This document shows positions 11,223 through 20,710 of a stretch of 64,000 nucleotides of DNA, piece by piece. A program made the translations under genes and the position numbers. Below the pieces are notes generated by a model that saw nothing but the letters and a program-made list of their open reading frames with translations, searched no databases and was not told where the DNA came from. The DNA comes from Hydra vulgaris. Lineage: Eukaryota > Cnidaria > Hydrozoa > Anthoathecata > Hydridae. The stretch spans positions 35,326,001 through 35,390,000 of the forward strand of contig NC_088927.1 of assembly GCF_038396675.1 (NCBI RefSeq), in the 5' to 3' direction. The stretch's first letter is position 1; every line of letters begins with the position of its first letter.

Positions 11223-12002
11223 TATAACAATTTTAAACAATAAGTTAAACGTCCATCATTAACACGTACTTGGTATAACGAACGTCTTTTTTTCTGCAAC
11301 AGATGCCAGCTGACCAGATTTTTTTACGTTTTAGAACCAGATTTCATCAAAGAAAAGTGCTATGCGCATGCGCCAAAAATGACAAAACTTGCTTATTTAA
11401 CGCACGAGTTTTTTCGTGTGGGAAATTTCCAAAAAATCTGAATGGTTTTTAAGTCAGTTTTAAGTCAGTTCCACTCATCCATTTTTCCGTGGGAACAAGA
11501 AAAGGAAGGAAAAAAAAATTACGTGAGCACTCAACGTAGTTGAAACGAAATTCTAAAATTTAAAAAAAAACCTCATCTTTGACAATTTTTAACTAAAATG
11601 TTTTAAGTGAAATAAAACAAATATAAACTTATTTTTGTTTAATAAAACTTCTTCTGCTTGTATTTTGAAAAAATTTCTTGGAGATTTTTGTTTTTGTTGT
11701 TTATAAAGAATTTAAGACTTTTATCCTGGCCGACGACACGGGTTTCGAAGTGGGGTGCAGTTGTAAATTTCTCAATAAAGTCCTCTATATCTAGAAATTA
11801 AAAAAAAAAAAAATTGCCCCCGGAGTCGTCGGTCTCTTTTTGAACCTCTTTAGGGTATTACTCCGTCGGTATGCTTTAAATTGTTTTAAATAAAATTTAA
11901 AAACGTCCTTAATTTGGACATGATTATAGATCAAAAGAGCTAAAACTTTTACATAGTGTTTAAACCCATAAATTTCCTTTAAAACATTTTTTTTCACTAA
12001 AA
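11223..12002. other. AT-rich spacer with a small GC-rich inverted repeat
   Basis: No gene. Near 11729-11835 the words CCGACGAC and GTCGTCGG face each other around a GTGGGGTGCAG / GCCCCCGGAG pair. Similar words recur at 14430-14465, so this is probably a decayed copy of the same repeat family. Confidence 0.4.
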
Positions 12003-12130
12003 GTTATAAGGTTCTACGGTTATAAGATTCTACGGTTATAAGGTTCTACGGTTATAAGGTTCTACGGTTATAAGGTTCTACGGTTATAAGGTTCTACGGT
12101 TATAAGGTTCTACGGTTATAAGGTTCTACG
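12003..12130 (+). repeat. 16-bp minisatellite, 8 copies
   Basis: Eight head-to-tail copies of GTTATAAGGTTCTACG; only one base differs, in copy two. Such near-identity indicates recent expansion. Confidence 0.97.
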
Positions 12131-12870
12131 CCTAATAAGTAAAAGTAAACAAAAAAATTATATGCTGGTAATAATATTTTTTTTTCCTATTTCCTTGACG
12201 AATATTCTATTGTCTAAATGTCTTTGAAACAGTTAAAAGTCTAAAAATTAAAGCCAAAGTTAGGATTCCATAGTATACTGCAACTATATTATATAAAATT
12301 ATATAACATAAAATCTTGATAGGCATATTACATTTTAAATAAATTTTAAAAGATTGCTTGCAGTCCACAAAAAGATTTTCAGAGTTTCCTTATAACAATC
12401 TAATCGTTTATCTTGCAGATCAGATATTTTACGAAGATATCTTGATTGTTTAAACTAATAACCCGTTGACGGCAACTTCTTAAAAAGCACCTTAACTACT
12501 ATGAGCATGCATTTTTAATTTGCCCGAAGCAAAGCTATGCATGCTTACATGATTATTTTTTTCTTCCCTTTTACGCTCCAATAAAAAAAAGGATGAGCGT
12601 AAACTGACATTTAAGGTCATGAAATACAAATTGAAATACAAGCAAAAACCCATGAGTAGAGTCAGAAAACTCAGCATTTATCATCCTATACAGGAAAAAA
12701 TGTAACAGAGGTTTACATTTACACCAACCCATAAGATGAAATAAAATAGTAGTTGGATTTTGTTAAAACTCGCCCAAGATAAAAATTCTTATTGAGAGAA
12801 AAAATGTATTTTTAAAAAGTCATTTTATAATCAAAAACTTAACATCAACAATTAACACCAATAAAGTGTC
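12131..12870. other. Spacer, nothing recognised
   Basis: No terminal repeats or credible coding sequence seen on either strand. Confidence 0.45.
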
Positions 12871-12871
<1 letters not shown>

Positions 12872-12924
<53 letters not shown>

Positions 12925-12928
12925 TTGA

Positions 12929-12976
<48 letters not shown>
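12872..12976. repeat. (TA)n microsatellite with TTTGAGAC interruption
   Basis: TA dinucleotides interrupted at 12924-12931 by TTTGAGAC, the same word that opens the palindrome at 12979. Confidence 0.95.
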
Positions 12977-12978
<2 letters not shown>

Positions 12979-12979
<1 letters not shown>

Positions 12980-13032
12980 TTGAGACCCAACATGACATAG
13001 TTTTTCAAAACTATGTCATGTTGGGTCTCAAA
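12979..13032. repeat. Perfect 26-bp palindrome with 2-base loop
   Basis: Arm 12979-13004 (TTTGAGACCCAACATGACAT..., ending AGTTTT) is exactly reverse-complemented at 13007-13032. The right arm doubles as the left end of the MITE that follows. Confidence 0.97.
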
Positions 13033-13258
13033 CGAAGCAAAATCATATACAAATTTCAAAAATGATATTCATTTTATAAAAAAACATAGATAAAAAAAAT
13101 TATTAAAAAAATCTTGTTAAATTCCCTATTTTTCATTTTTAGTTAAAAAACGTATTTTTTTGTTTACTAAAATCTAAGATAAAAATTTAATTATAAAATG
13201 ATTAATATTTTTAAAATTTTTATATAATTTCCCTTCATTTGAGACCCAACATGACATA
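13012..13258. mobile_element. MITE-like element with 21-bp inverted ends
   Basis: TATGTCATGTTGGGTCTCAA at the left and its exact inverse at 13238-13258 enclose 205 bp of non-coding AT-rich DNA. A third copy of the end lies at 12979, so the left side is either a solo end or a fold-back duplication. Confidence 0.65.
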
Positions 13259-13439
13259 ATTTTGAAAAATTTTTTATTTAATAATATTAGGGACCTATAT
13301 AATGTTCGAGGGTCGGTAGCAACCCCTTAAAATATTTTTTATTCAAAAATTTCTTAAATCTAGCATATTTTTAATTATATACAACATATTCAGGGGGTGC
13401 CAGCAGTCATTTTTAAAAAAAGTTGTTTTTAGAACCACC

Positions 13440-13586
<147 letters not shown>

Positions 13587-13607
13587 CACTTATATCAAAT
13601 AAGGATG

Positions 13608-14400
13608 CTTTGGAAAAAAATGCAATGATTGTAGCCTGGGAACAAAAAAGCCCTAAAGTTTTACCTACACTTGCCCCAAGCATGGGAGCAACAAGTTGAT
13701 AAAATAACTTTTATTCTATTCTCAACTAATTCTATACCCATCGATAAATTTTAAAATTTACACAAAAATCTTTAAGCGTTCAAAAACCATGACCATAAAA
13801 AGTTTGAACAATGTGAGAGAGGGTTGGGGGGGGGGGGTTTGCAAATGTTCAGTAATTTTAGAAACATTTTTTTTTTGTTGTTTAGTGGAGTTTTTTTATT
13901 TTAAATATAAGTAGCAACTATGAAAATTTGTTTTCAAAATAAGAATTTGGAAAATTAGAGAAGTCACGCATTGAGCTAAGAGATTCAAATAAATCTAATT
14001 CTGTTCATGTACTTAAAAAAAGGTTATTTGAAAGCACAAATCAAATCAAAGAATTAATTTTAGACAAAAAACATTTAATTCAAAAATTAGACGAACTTCA
14101 AAATCAAATTGACAAAATCCGATCACAGTTAATAAGGTTTAAGAGAAGAATTCACCCGTATGACACTTTTTCACAACTTATGACACCTTGTCATACAGCG
14201 ATTAATTTTTTCCGGATATATCCGAAATTTTGCATACCATATTTACTGAACGTATAAGAGAATATTGAGTTTTGAAATTTATTGATGAATATAAACTTGG
14301 TTAAAAATAGGAAAAAACGTTTGGGGCAGGTGTAGCTAAAATTGTAGAACTTTTTTGTTCTCAGGCTCCAATCATCGCAATTTTTTGCAAAGTAAAAAAA
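13608..14400. repeat. Large diverged inverted repeat, arms about 80 bp
   Basis: The sequence at 13608-13690 (...GATTGTAGCCTGGGAACAAA...) is found reverse-complemented at 14310-14400 with moderate divergence. Between the arms (13690-14310) there is no convincing gene. It may be two opposing copies of one repeat or the ends of a larger element. Confidence 0.55.
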
Positions 14401-15104
14401 AAAAAAGGTCCTTTTGAAAAAAAGTGGGGGTGCACATGTCCCCGGCCCCCCGGTGTTGTCGGCTTTGACTTGCTTTTGAAAACTCATGCCTTTGAAAAAC
14501 CTTTAAACTTTTTACATTAGCAGTTAAATTTCTGTAAATGTTATAAAATTAATATCTTAAATAATTAAAAACAAAGATAAGAATAAGTGAACTGTTTTTT
14601 GTGTCCGTAAAAATTGATTGATCGGAACATTCTCCACAGATGTTGCCAGGTTTTTATTTGTTCGAAATTTCTACTAAAAATTTAATTTTTGTATGTGCAA
14701 CAATATTCTGCCAATATCTTTAGCAGCATGTTTGAAACTTAGTTTGACAGCAATAAATTTTTTTGACTAGACAGCAATAATTGACTAGACAGACTAGACA
14801 GCAATAAATTTTTTTGAGTTTGTATAATTAAAAGTCTCAGCACTTTAACTGCTTGGTTAAGTGTAAAAAAAAAAATTTTGATAATAAATTTTTTCGAATA
14901 AAATTGTTTAAATAATAAGTTTATTCATAGTCTTTGAGATTCAAGAGTCTAGTTGATTATTGGTTAAGGTATTTTAAAGATTTCTTTTTTGTTTCGTGAA
15001 TTATTTCCGAGACATATTTTCACTAGTAAAAATGTATTGTACCTTAAAAATTTAATAAAGCTTTAAATCCAAACTTCAAAAAAACATAATAGATGCCATT
15101 ATAG
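14401..15104. other. Spacer, no gene seen
   Basis: Starts with a GC-rich patch (CCCCGGCCCCCCGGTGTTGT near 14440-14459) resembling that at 11729-11835, then plain AT-rich sequence with a short tandem TGACTAGACAGCAATAA motif near 14745-14810. Confidence 0.45.
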
Positions 15105-16140
15105 ATGGTAAATATCTCTGCAGACGTTAATCTAGCTTATAACACGCTCTTTAAAATCTTTTATGAAATATATAACGTTAATTTTCCAAAATGTACTGTA
15201 AATAAAAAAAACAATGGTTTAATATCAAAAAAGATCCATGGTGAAATTAAAATTTTAAAACCGAAACAGAGGAAAAAAAAATTCCTTATAAAACTTATGG
15301 TAAAAATTTCAAAAAACAAAGGAAAAATTAAAAAAAAGTTGTATTACTCCAGTTTACTTGAGACGAACAAACATAACTCAAAGCGCCCATGGGAAATTCT
15401 AAGAGAACTTACTGTTATGCAAAAAACAAGAACGCGTGCACTGCCTAATATTTCAAAAATTAATGAAGAATTTTGTATACTCGGGCCACCTCTTTTTTTA
15501 ATTTATGTGAATAATCTTCATAAAGCCAAAAATTTAATTATTTAAAATTGTTAATGACACAACCTTTTTTTATCTAATAATAACATTTCAACATTATTTC
15601 AAAATATGAATATCAAATTAGCTAAAATTTCTGATTGGTTTAAAATGAATAAGCTTTCACTAAATGTTGAAAAAAAACTTTTTCATCCAACAAAACTAAT
15701 ACCACTTGATTTAATTTTCATCGACATAGACTTTTCTATGTCGTTGTCGACATGTATATAATCGACATAGAAAAGACATGTCAATTATCGACATAAAAAA
15801 GTTTTACAAACTTTTCTTAGTTGGAAATACCACATTGAATTTTTATGTAACAAAGTTGTTAAAAGCGTAGTCAACTCAGATATACTTCTCATTTATTCAT
15901 TGTCATTTAAACTGTGCAAATATTGCTTTGTGTAATGTCAATAAATCTAAACTGGAGTCTCTTTATCGTCAACAAAAGCGTGTTGCTTGTCTTATTGATT
16001 TTAAAAACAAAATTTAATCTGTCTTTAAATCGATAAAAATCCTAAAAAAAAAATCATAAAACAGTGTATATTAAAAATCCCTTTTTAATATACACTGTTT
16101 TATGTTCAAATGTAAAACTAACTCCTCCCCAGTTTCTTTC
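15105..16140 (+). pseudogene. Truncated LINE ORF2 fragment with internal deletion
   Basis: The first part matches the spacer between endonuclease and RT in copies A and C (NLAYNTLFKIFYEIYN, KLYYSSLLETNK). At about 15480 the frame jumps straight to the post-catalytic RT motif GPPLFLIYVNNLHKA, so the palm with NYRPIS and QFGF is deleted. Thumb sequence follows (SDWFKMNKLSLNVEK near 15630, KQKRVACL near 15970, MFKCKTNSSPVSF near 16100). Stops, frameshifts, a short AATCGACAT-type tandem insertion (15720-15800) and a fold-back palindrome (16055-16104) break it further. Confidence 0.75.
16055..16104. repeat. Perfect 23-bp fold-back palindrome in LINE remnant
   Basis: CATAAAACAGTGTATATTAA(AAA) at 16055-16077 is exactly inverted at 16082-16104 around the loop TCCC. 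The right arm reads as LINE ORF2 C-terminal code; the left arm interrupts it. Confidence 0.95.
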
Positions 16141-16683
16141 CGCAATTTATATATATATTGAAAGATAAAAATAAACACAATTTAAGAAACAATAGTTTAA
16201 TTCAGCAATCATTTTTATAAAAATAATTTTGAAATATCAAGCATTTCATTTTGTGGAGCTTCTTTCCATGAAATGAATGCTTGATTTAAAATAAATAATT
16301 TTATCTCTGAATGGTATATTTTTATTTTTTTGAACACTTAATAATTTGCTGTATTTTTTTTTATGTGTGTATTAGTTTATGTAGGGTAAATTAGCCTAAT
16401 TTTGGTCAACATTCAAAAAGTTTTTTTTTTTTTTGATGGAAAACATATTTTTTCATGGAATTTTTATTTAATAGATGTAAGACTTTGTTTTCTTTAACAA
16501 TATGTAAAAAAAAAAAAAAGATGTTTTATATAATATTTATTTCTTAAAATTAATTTTACAAGAAACAATTTCTGACCGAGTTTATATTTTTTCAACTAAA
16601 GTCGGTTATTGTTATAATAAATGAGAAAACAATAACAATAAAGGAGAAAACCAATTCATTTATGAAAACTACGAAAATTATAT
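16141..16683. other. AT-rich spacer, no gene seen
   Basis: A 16-bp imperfect inverted pair around 16235-16290 (AAATCAAGCATTTCAT / ATGAATGCTTGATTT) and poly(T)/poly(A) runs; nothing coding. Confidence 0.5.
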
Positions 16684-16762
16684 CTATCTAATACTCAATA
16701 TTGGAACTGCCAAGTCTACACTTTTTAGTTCAGAAAAAAACATTGCATTGTTGATATCGTTT

Positions 16763-16839
16763 TGGAGTTCATATCTGGTTACAAAACCACAATCGACACA
16801 AATTGTCGATTGTGGTTTTGTAACCAGATATGAACTCCA
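16763..16839. repeat. Perfect 36-bp palindrome, 5-base loop
   Basis: Arms 16763-16798 and 16804-16839 (TGGAGTTCATATCTGGTTAC...) are exact inverses. A third partial copy, GGTAACCAGATATGAAC, follows at 16842-16858. Confidence 0.96.
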
Positions 16840-16855
16840 TTGGTAACCAGATATG

Positions 16856-16910
16856 AACCATTGGATGCTGAAATATATTGTGTGACAATATATTTCAGCA
16901 TCCAATGGTT
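16856..16910. repeat. Perfect 26-bp palindrome, 3-base loop
   Basis: Arms 16856-16881 and 16885-16910 (AACCATTGGATGCTGAAATA...) are exact inverses around GTG. The arm farther from the LQPLD code may be the copied one. Confidence 0.96.
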
Positions 16911-17125
16911 GCAAAATATGACTTGAATAAGTTGGTAAGAAGACCATTTCTACATCGTTTTCCATACGTATTTCAATAACCTTTAATGACACATGTGTGC
17001 TGGACCACTTAATACAAGAATGTGTTCTTCGCCAATCGCTTTAATTGCTTCTATGAATAGTCGTTCCCAAAATATTGAGTTAAATAATTTCTCCATCCAC
17101 CCATCCTGAATCTAATCTTGTATAC

Positions 17126-17143
17126 AAAAATGGTTCAACTGGC

Positions 17144-17229
<86 letters not shown>

Positions 17230-17343
17230 TATATTGTGCCGGTTAGACCATTTTTACACCTTGATTGATATAAGCATCTGTATGATTTATAAAAGAAAGG
17301 AGGTAAGAAGAAGCCTTATGCATTGAAAAATGGTTCAACTGGC

Positions 17344-17423
<80 letters not shown>

Positions 17424-17519
17424 TATATTGTGCCGGTTAGACCATTTTTACCCCTTGATTGATATAAGCATCTGTATGATTTATAAAAGAAAGGAGGTAA
17501 GAAGAAGCCTTATGCATTG
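17126..17519. repeat. Tandem duplication of a 200-bp fold-back unit
   Basis: Two copies (17126-17325 and 17326-17519) differ almost only in the length of their central (TA)n. Each begins AAAAATGGTTCAACTGGCAC and contains the near-inverse GTGCCGGTTAGACCATTTTT, so each holds an imperfect inverted repeat of about 28 bp around a TA core, followed by a shared 85-bp tail ending in CATTG. Looks like a small MITE duplicated in tandem with its flank. Confidence 0.85.
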
Positions 17520-18040
17520 ACGCAGTTGTTTACGGTATAAAAGTTTTTCATTATTTCCTTTAGCTCGAGAGCGCGGTTTGAACCTCTTCAGCAAAAAAAA
17601 AAAATGAAATTTTTATTTGGTCACCACTAAAACCACACTCATCGCAGTTTCAAATATGTGAAGCTTTTAAGTTATCAAATTTGGCTTCATCGTATTATTT
17701 CTTGTAATTGTTAAAGTATTTTACGAGTATATAAGTGCAAAACGACGTTCTGTTTGGTACAATGATATCTGCTCTGCGTAATGCTACATCATATTTCCAT
17801 CTCTCTTTAAAATAGAGTACCAAAATGTACCAAAATGTATTTTGAATTCCGGCCTGAAGAAGAAATATATTTATGTAACTTTTTACCTTTAAAATTGAAA
17901 GTGAAAGCCTGCACCTCAGCATCATGGCTATATAATATACATTTATAACCTATAAAACTTATAATTATTGTTACTATTAAGTAGTTTTAATTATAAATAA
18001 TTAAAATTACTTAATAGTAACAATAAAATAAATAAATATA
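17520..18040. other. Spacer, no gene seen
   Basis: AT-rich. A palindrome near 17965-18025 (TTGTTACTATTAAGTA / TACTTAATAGTAACAA) lies just left of the DD37E transposon. Confidence 0.5.
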
Positions 18041-19357
18041 ACGTCTGTTCACAAAAAATCCGGACTGATTTCAAATGTACACAAATTGTTCTAAATTTCG
18101 AATTTTCGATTCGAAATTTTTAAATTTAATCGGTCAACAACAACAGTTTCATTTTGTGGCAAAATTGAGTTTAAATAATTAATTCAAATAAACATGGAGC
18201 ATCTAAAAGAGAACGATGTTAGAAATGTGATTGGAAATTTTTATAAACAAAACATAAACAGTGGAAAGAAATTTACAGTGGATCATTTTAAGAAAATGGG
18301 AATCGCTAAATCTACAATTTATGACATAATTAAAAGGTCTGAAAATAATTTGCCAATGAATAGAAAAATCGGTTGCGGCAGAAAACCTTTTAAAATTACA
18401 CCAGAAAAGAGAGAGTCCATGGTTGCAAGAGCAGAAGAGAGAATCGGGATTTCGCAAAGAAAATTGGCACTAAAATATAAGATAAGCGTTTCATACGTAA
18501 ATAGATTATTAAGTATGCATGGACTAAAGTATACCAAAAGAAAAAATGCATCAAAAACAACAGAAAAGCAAGAAATTAAACAAAAGAAAAACTTATTAAA
18601 ACTTTCAAAAATTTTTTTCAAGCCATCAAATGAGTTTGAAATCATCATGGACGATGAATCTTATTTCTGTGTAAATGGTGCAAATTGTTCACAAAACTCT
18701 GGCTACTATACAAAGGATAGTTCTCAAACTGATCCTAACATTAAATTCAACTTCAAAAAAAAGTTTGACGAGAAAGTTCTCGTTTGGATTGCAATCAGTC
18801 GTTTTGGTCATTCATCGCCTTATTTTGCTGTAAAAAACTGTGCACTGGATGCAAAAACTTATTCTAAAGAATGTATTACAAAAAGACTTCTTCCATTTAT
18901 AAATTCCAAGCATCAAAACATGAAAATTTTATTTTGGCCTGACGGAGCGAGATGTCATTATGCAAAACACACATTAGAAACTTACAACACTTTAGGTATT
19001 AACTTTGTCGACGCTAAAGATAACCCCCCAAATGTACCGCAGTTAAGGCCAATTGAAAATTTTTGGGCACATTTAAAAGCAAAAGTTTATGGAAATGGAT
19101 TTACTGCGAAAAATCTTGACCACCTTAAGAATAGAATTCGATTAAAGTTGAAAGAGTTTGATCCAGACTACTTTTTCAACCTAATGAATTCAGTCAAAAC
19201 TAAAGTTCGAAAAGCCGCTGATTTAGGACCACTTTCGGTTATAAAATAGTTAACAATGTCCAGTCACTCATTTTAGTTAAAATTTTTGTCAAAAATCGAT
19301 TAATTTTGTATTCAATTAAGAACAATTTTTCATTCCGGATTTTTTGTGAACAGACGT
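18041..19357 (+). mobile_element. Complete DD37E Tc1/mariner-type transposon
   Basis: A 1317-bp element flanked by TA on both sides (18039-18040 and 19358-19359). Its terminal inverted repeats are 24 bp and identical (ACGTCTGTTCAC... at 18041-18064, inverse at 19334-19357). It carries one uninterrupted transposase gene. Perfect ends, a clean TA duplication and an unbroken gene point to a recent insertion; the copy could still be active. Confidence 0.95.
18194..19249 (+). CDS. Tc1/mariner-superfamily transposase, DD37E spacing
   Basis: A 351-residue cut-and-paste DNA transposase, normal length for the superfamily. Residues about 1-115 hold two helix-turn-helix units, with a GCGRKPFK linker at 60-67 and the second unit around [20 protein letters not shown] (86-105). 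The catalytic triad appears to be D154 (in MDDES), D250 (in FWPDGARCH) and E288 (in [10 protein letters not shown]), with 37 residues between the last two. DD37E is known from mosquito ITmD37E and a few other lineages; here the motif is preceded by an unusual NPPNVP in place of WPSQSP. The ATG at 18194 is the first in frame, 153 bp inside the left repeat; the TAG lies 108 bp before the right repeat. No lesion seen. Confidence 0.93.
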   Translation: MEHLKENDVRNVIGNFYKQNINSGKKFTVDHFKKMGIAKSTIYDIIKRSENNLPMNRKIGCGRKPFKITPEKRESMVARAEERIGISQRKLALKYKISVSYVNRLLSMHGLKYTKRKNASKTTEKQEIKQKKNLLKLSKIFFKPSNEFEIIMDDESYFCVNGANCSQNSGYYTKDSSQTDPNIKFNFKKKFDEKVLVWIAISRFGHSSPYFAVKNCALDAKTYSKECITKRLLPFINSKHQNMKILFWPDGARCHYAKHTLETYNTLGINFVDAKDNPPNVPQLRPIENFWAHLKAKVYGNGFTAKNLDHLKNRIRLKLKEFDPDYFFNLMNSVKTKVRKAADLGPLSVIK

Positions 19358-19426
19358 TATATATAATACATATTTTTTTTATTTTATAATAAATATATAT
19401 ATTATAGTTTATAAACAATAAAATAA

Positions 19427-19428
<2 letters not shown>

Positions 19429-19523
<95 letters not shown>

Positions 19524-19526
19524 TAT
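19429..19526. repeat. (TA)n microsatellite
   Basis: TA run of about 85 bp with ACAT interruptions at both ends. Confidence 0.96.
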
Positions 19527-20200
19527 ATTAGAATAAAAAGGTTTTATCTCCCTTTTGTAACGTTGAGAGAATTTAACAAATTATACTCTCTTAAATTTTT
19601 GAACTTAAAAGTAAAAATTTGTTAAATTCATTAAATTAAAAGGTCAAAATATTAAATTTGTTAAACTGATTGCTTAGAACACACATTATTTAATAATAAA
19701 AATTCGTATAGACAAAATAGCATATCGGTAGATGAGAATTAAAAGGTTCTATCTCCCAATATTCATGGTAAAAAAATTTAATTTTCTGCTTTTATTTATA
19801 ATATTATTTTTGTGTTCAAAATTATATTATTTTAGTATATTAATCTTATTATTATTTATATAATTTTTAAAAACGTATGTTTACGTTTTTTCATTGTTAA
19901 CTTTAACCTTTAACCTGGAATTAGCAATTAATTTGTAAACAAAGAATTTTAAAAATTATAAAATTAATAATTTAAGATTAATTATAAACTTAAAAACATA
20001 AAAAACATTAATTTTATCAATATAAACAGCAACAGCTGTAAAATAATTAAATATTTAAAATTCTCTCAACATTAAAAAAATGGAGATAGAACTTTATTAT
20101 TATTATTTTTTTCTTATTCAATTTTTTTGTTCTTTAATCCTTACAAATTCGTAAAATATAATAGAATCTTTACAGAGTAAGTAAAATTTAAAAAAAAAAA
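19527..20200. other. AT-rich spacer
   Basis: AAGGTTTTATCTCCC / AAGGTTCTATCTCCC and AACGTTGAGAGAATTT / AATTCTCTCAACATT words at 19539, 19742, 19560 and 20060 form a loose inverted/direct repeat (possibly a decayed 550-bp element). No reading frame. Confidence 0.45.
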
Positions 20201-20302
20201 TAATAATAATAATAATTACAAAGTTACGTTATACAAAAAAATATACAATGTAAAACTGTAAAGTATTAGAAATTACTTCAAAAAACGCGGAAAACTTGCA
20301 GA

Positions 20303-20317
20303 AGACCGACGGTCTTG
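20303..20317 (-). other. Conserved 3' UTR hairpin of LINE copy C
   Basis: On the minus strand CTTGATGAC is followed by AAGACC-GTC-GGTCTT, a perfect 6-bp stem with a 3-base loop, then CTGCAAG. Lead and stem match copies A and B while the loop differs. Confidence 0.65.
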
Positions 20318-20710
20318 TCATCAAGAAACCGCTATGCGTTACTAATATTTATAGATGCTTTTATTTAAAATAAGTTTATATATATATATTTTTTAAAAAA
20401 ACAAAAAATTGTTATCGGTTATCGGCAGAATGAGAATAAAAATCCAAAATGCAAAAAACAAAGAAAGCATACAAAAAGTAGTTTTTAATTTTTTAATTTT
20501 ATTTCAATACACATTAATATAAGTAGGTACACGATTTGCTAAATAGGTAATATATAGTCGTTCGAGTGTTGATAAATAAGCCTATTATTTGCTTTTGTGT
20601 TTTTGTTATTTCTGTTGTTTTTGAGTTATTTAGAGTTTTTTGAGTTACTAGAGTTTACATTGGTTTCGAAACAAATTTAGTCTTATACATAGTTTTAAAT
20701 GTTTTGGGGT

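Larger units (their letters stand above)
16684..17010 (-). pseudogene. pogo/Tigger-type transposase scrap
   Basis: The minus-strand reading contains THVSLKVIEIRMENDVEM followed by VFLPTYSSHILQPLDAEIY, the signature of DDE_1 transposases (pogo, Tigger, jerky relatives), where an LP..(S/T)H.LQPLD block follows the second acidic strand. Only about 55 residues are recognisable. Directly after QPLD the frame enters two perfect palindromes (16763-16839 and 16856-16910). The scrap is dead; no terminal repeats were found around it. Confidence 0.7.

Noticed and set aside
12003-12130. Possible CRISPR-like array (also 29074, 47939, 52929, 54578)
   Set aside because: Units are contiguous with no unique spacers; these are minisatellites in a eukaryotic genome.
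14191-14487. 98-codon minus-strand frame
   Set aside because: Low-complexity Phe/Lys sequence over poly(T)/poly(A) runs inside a diverged inverted repeat; no recognisable motif.
17695-17925. 76-codon minus-strand frame
   Set aside because: No domain and no neighbouring mobile-element structure.
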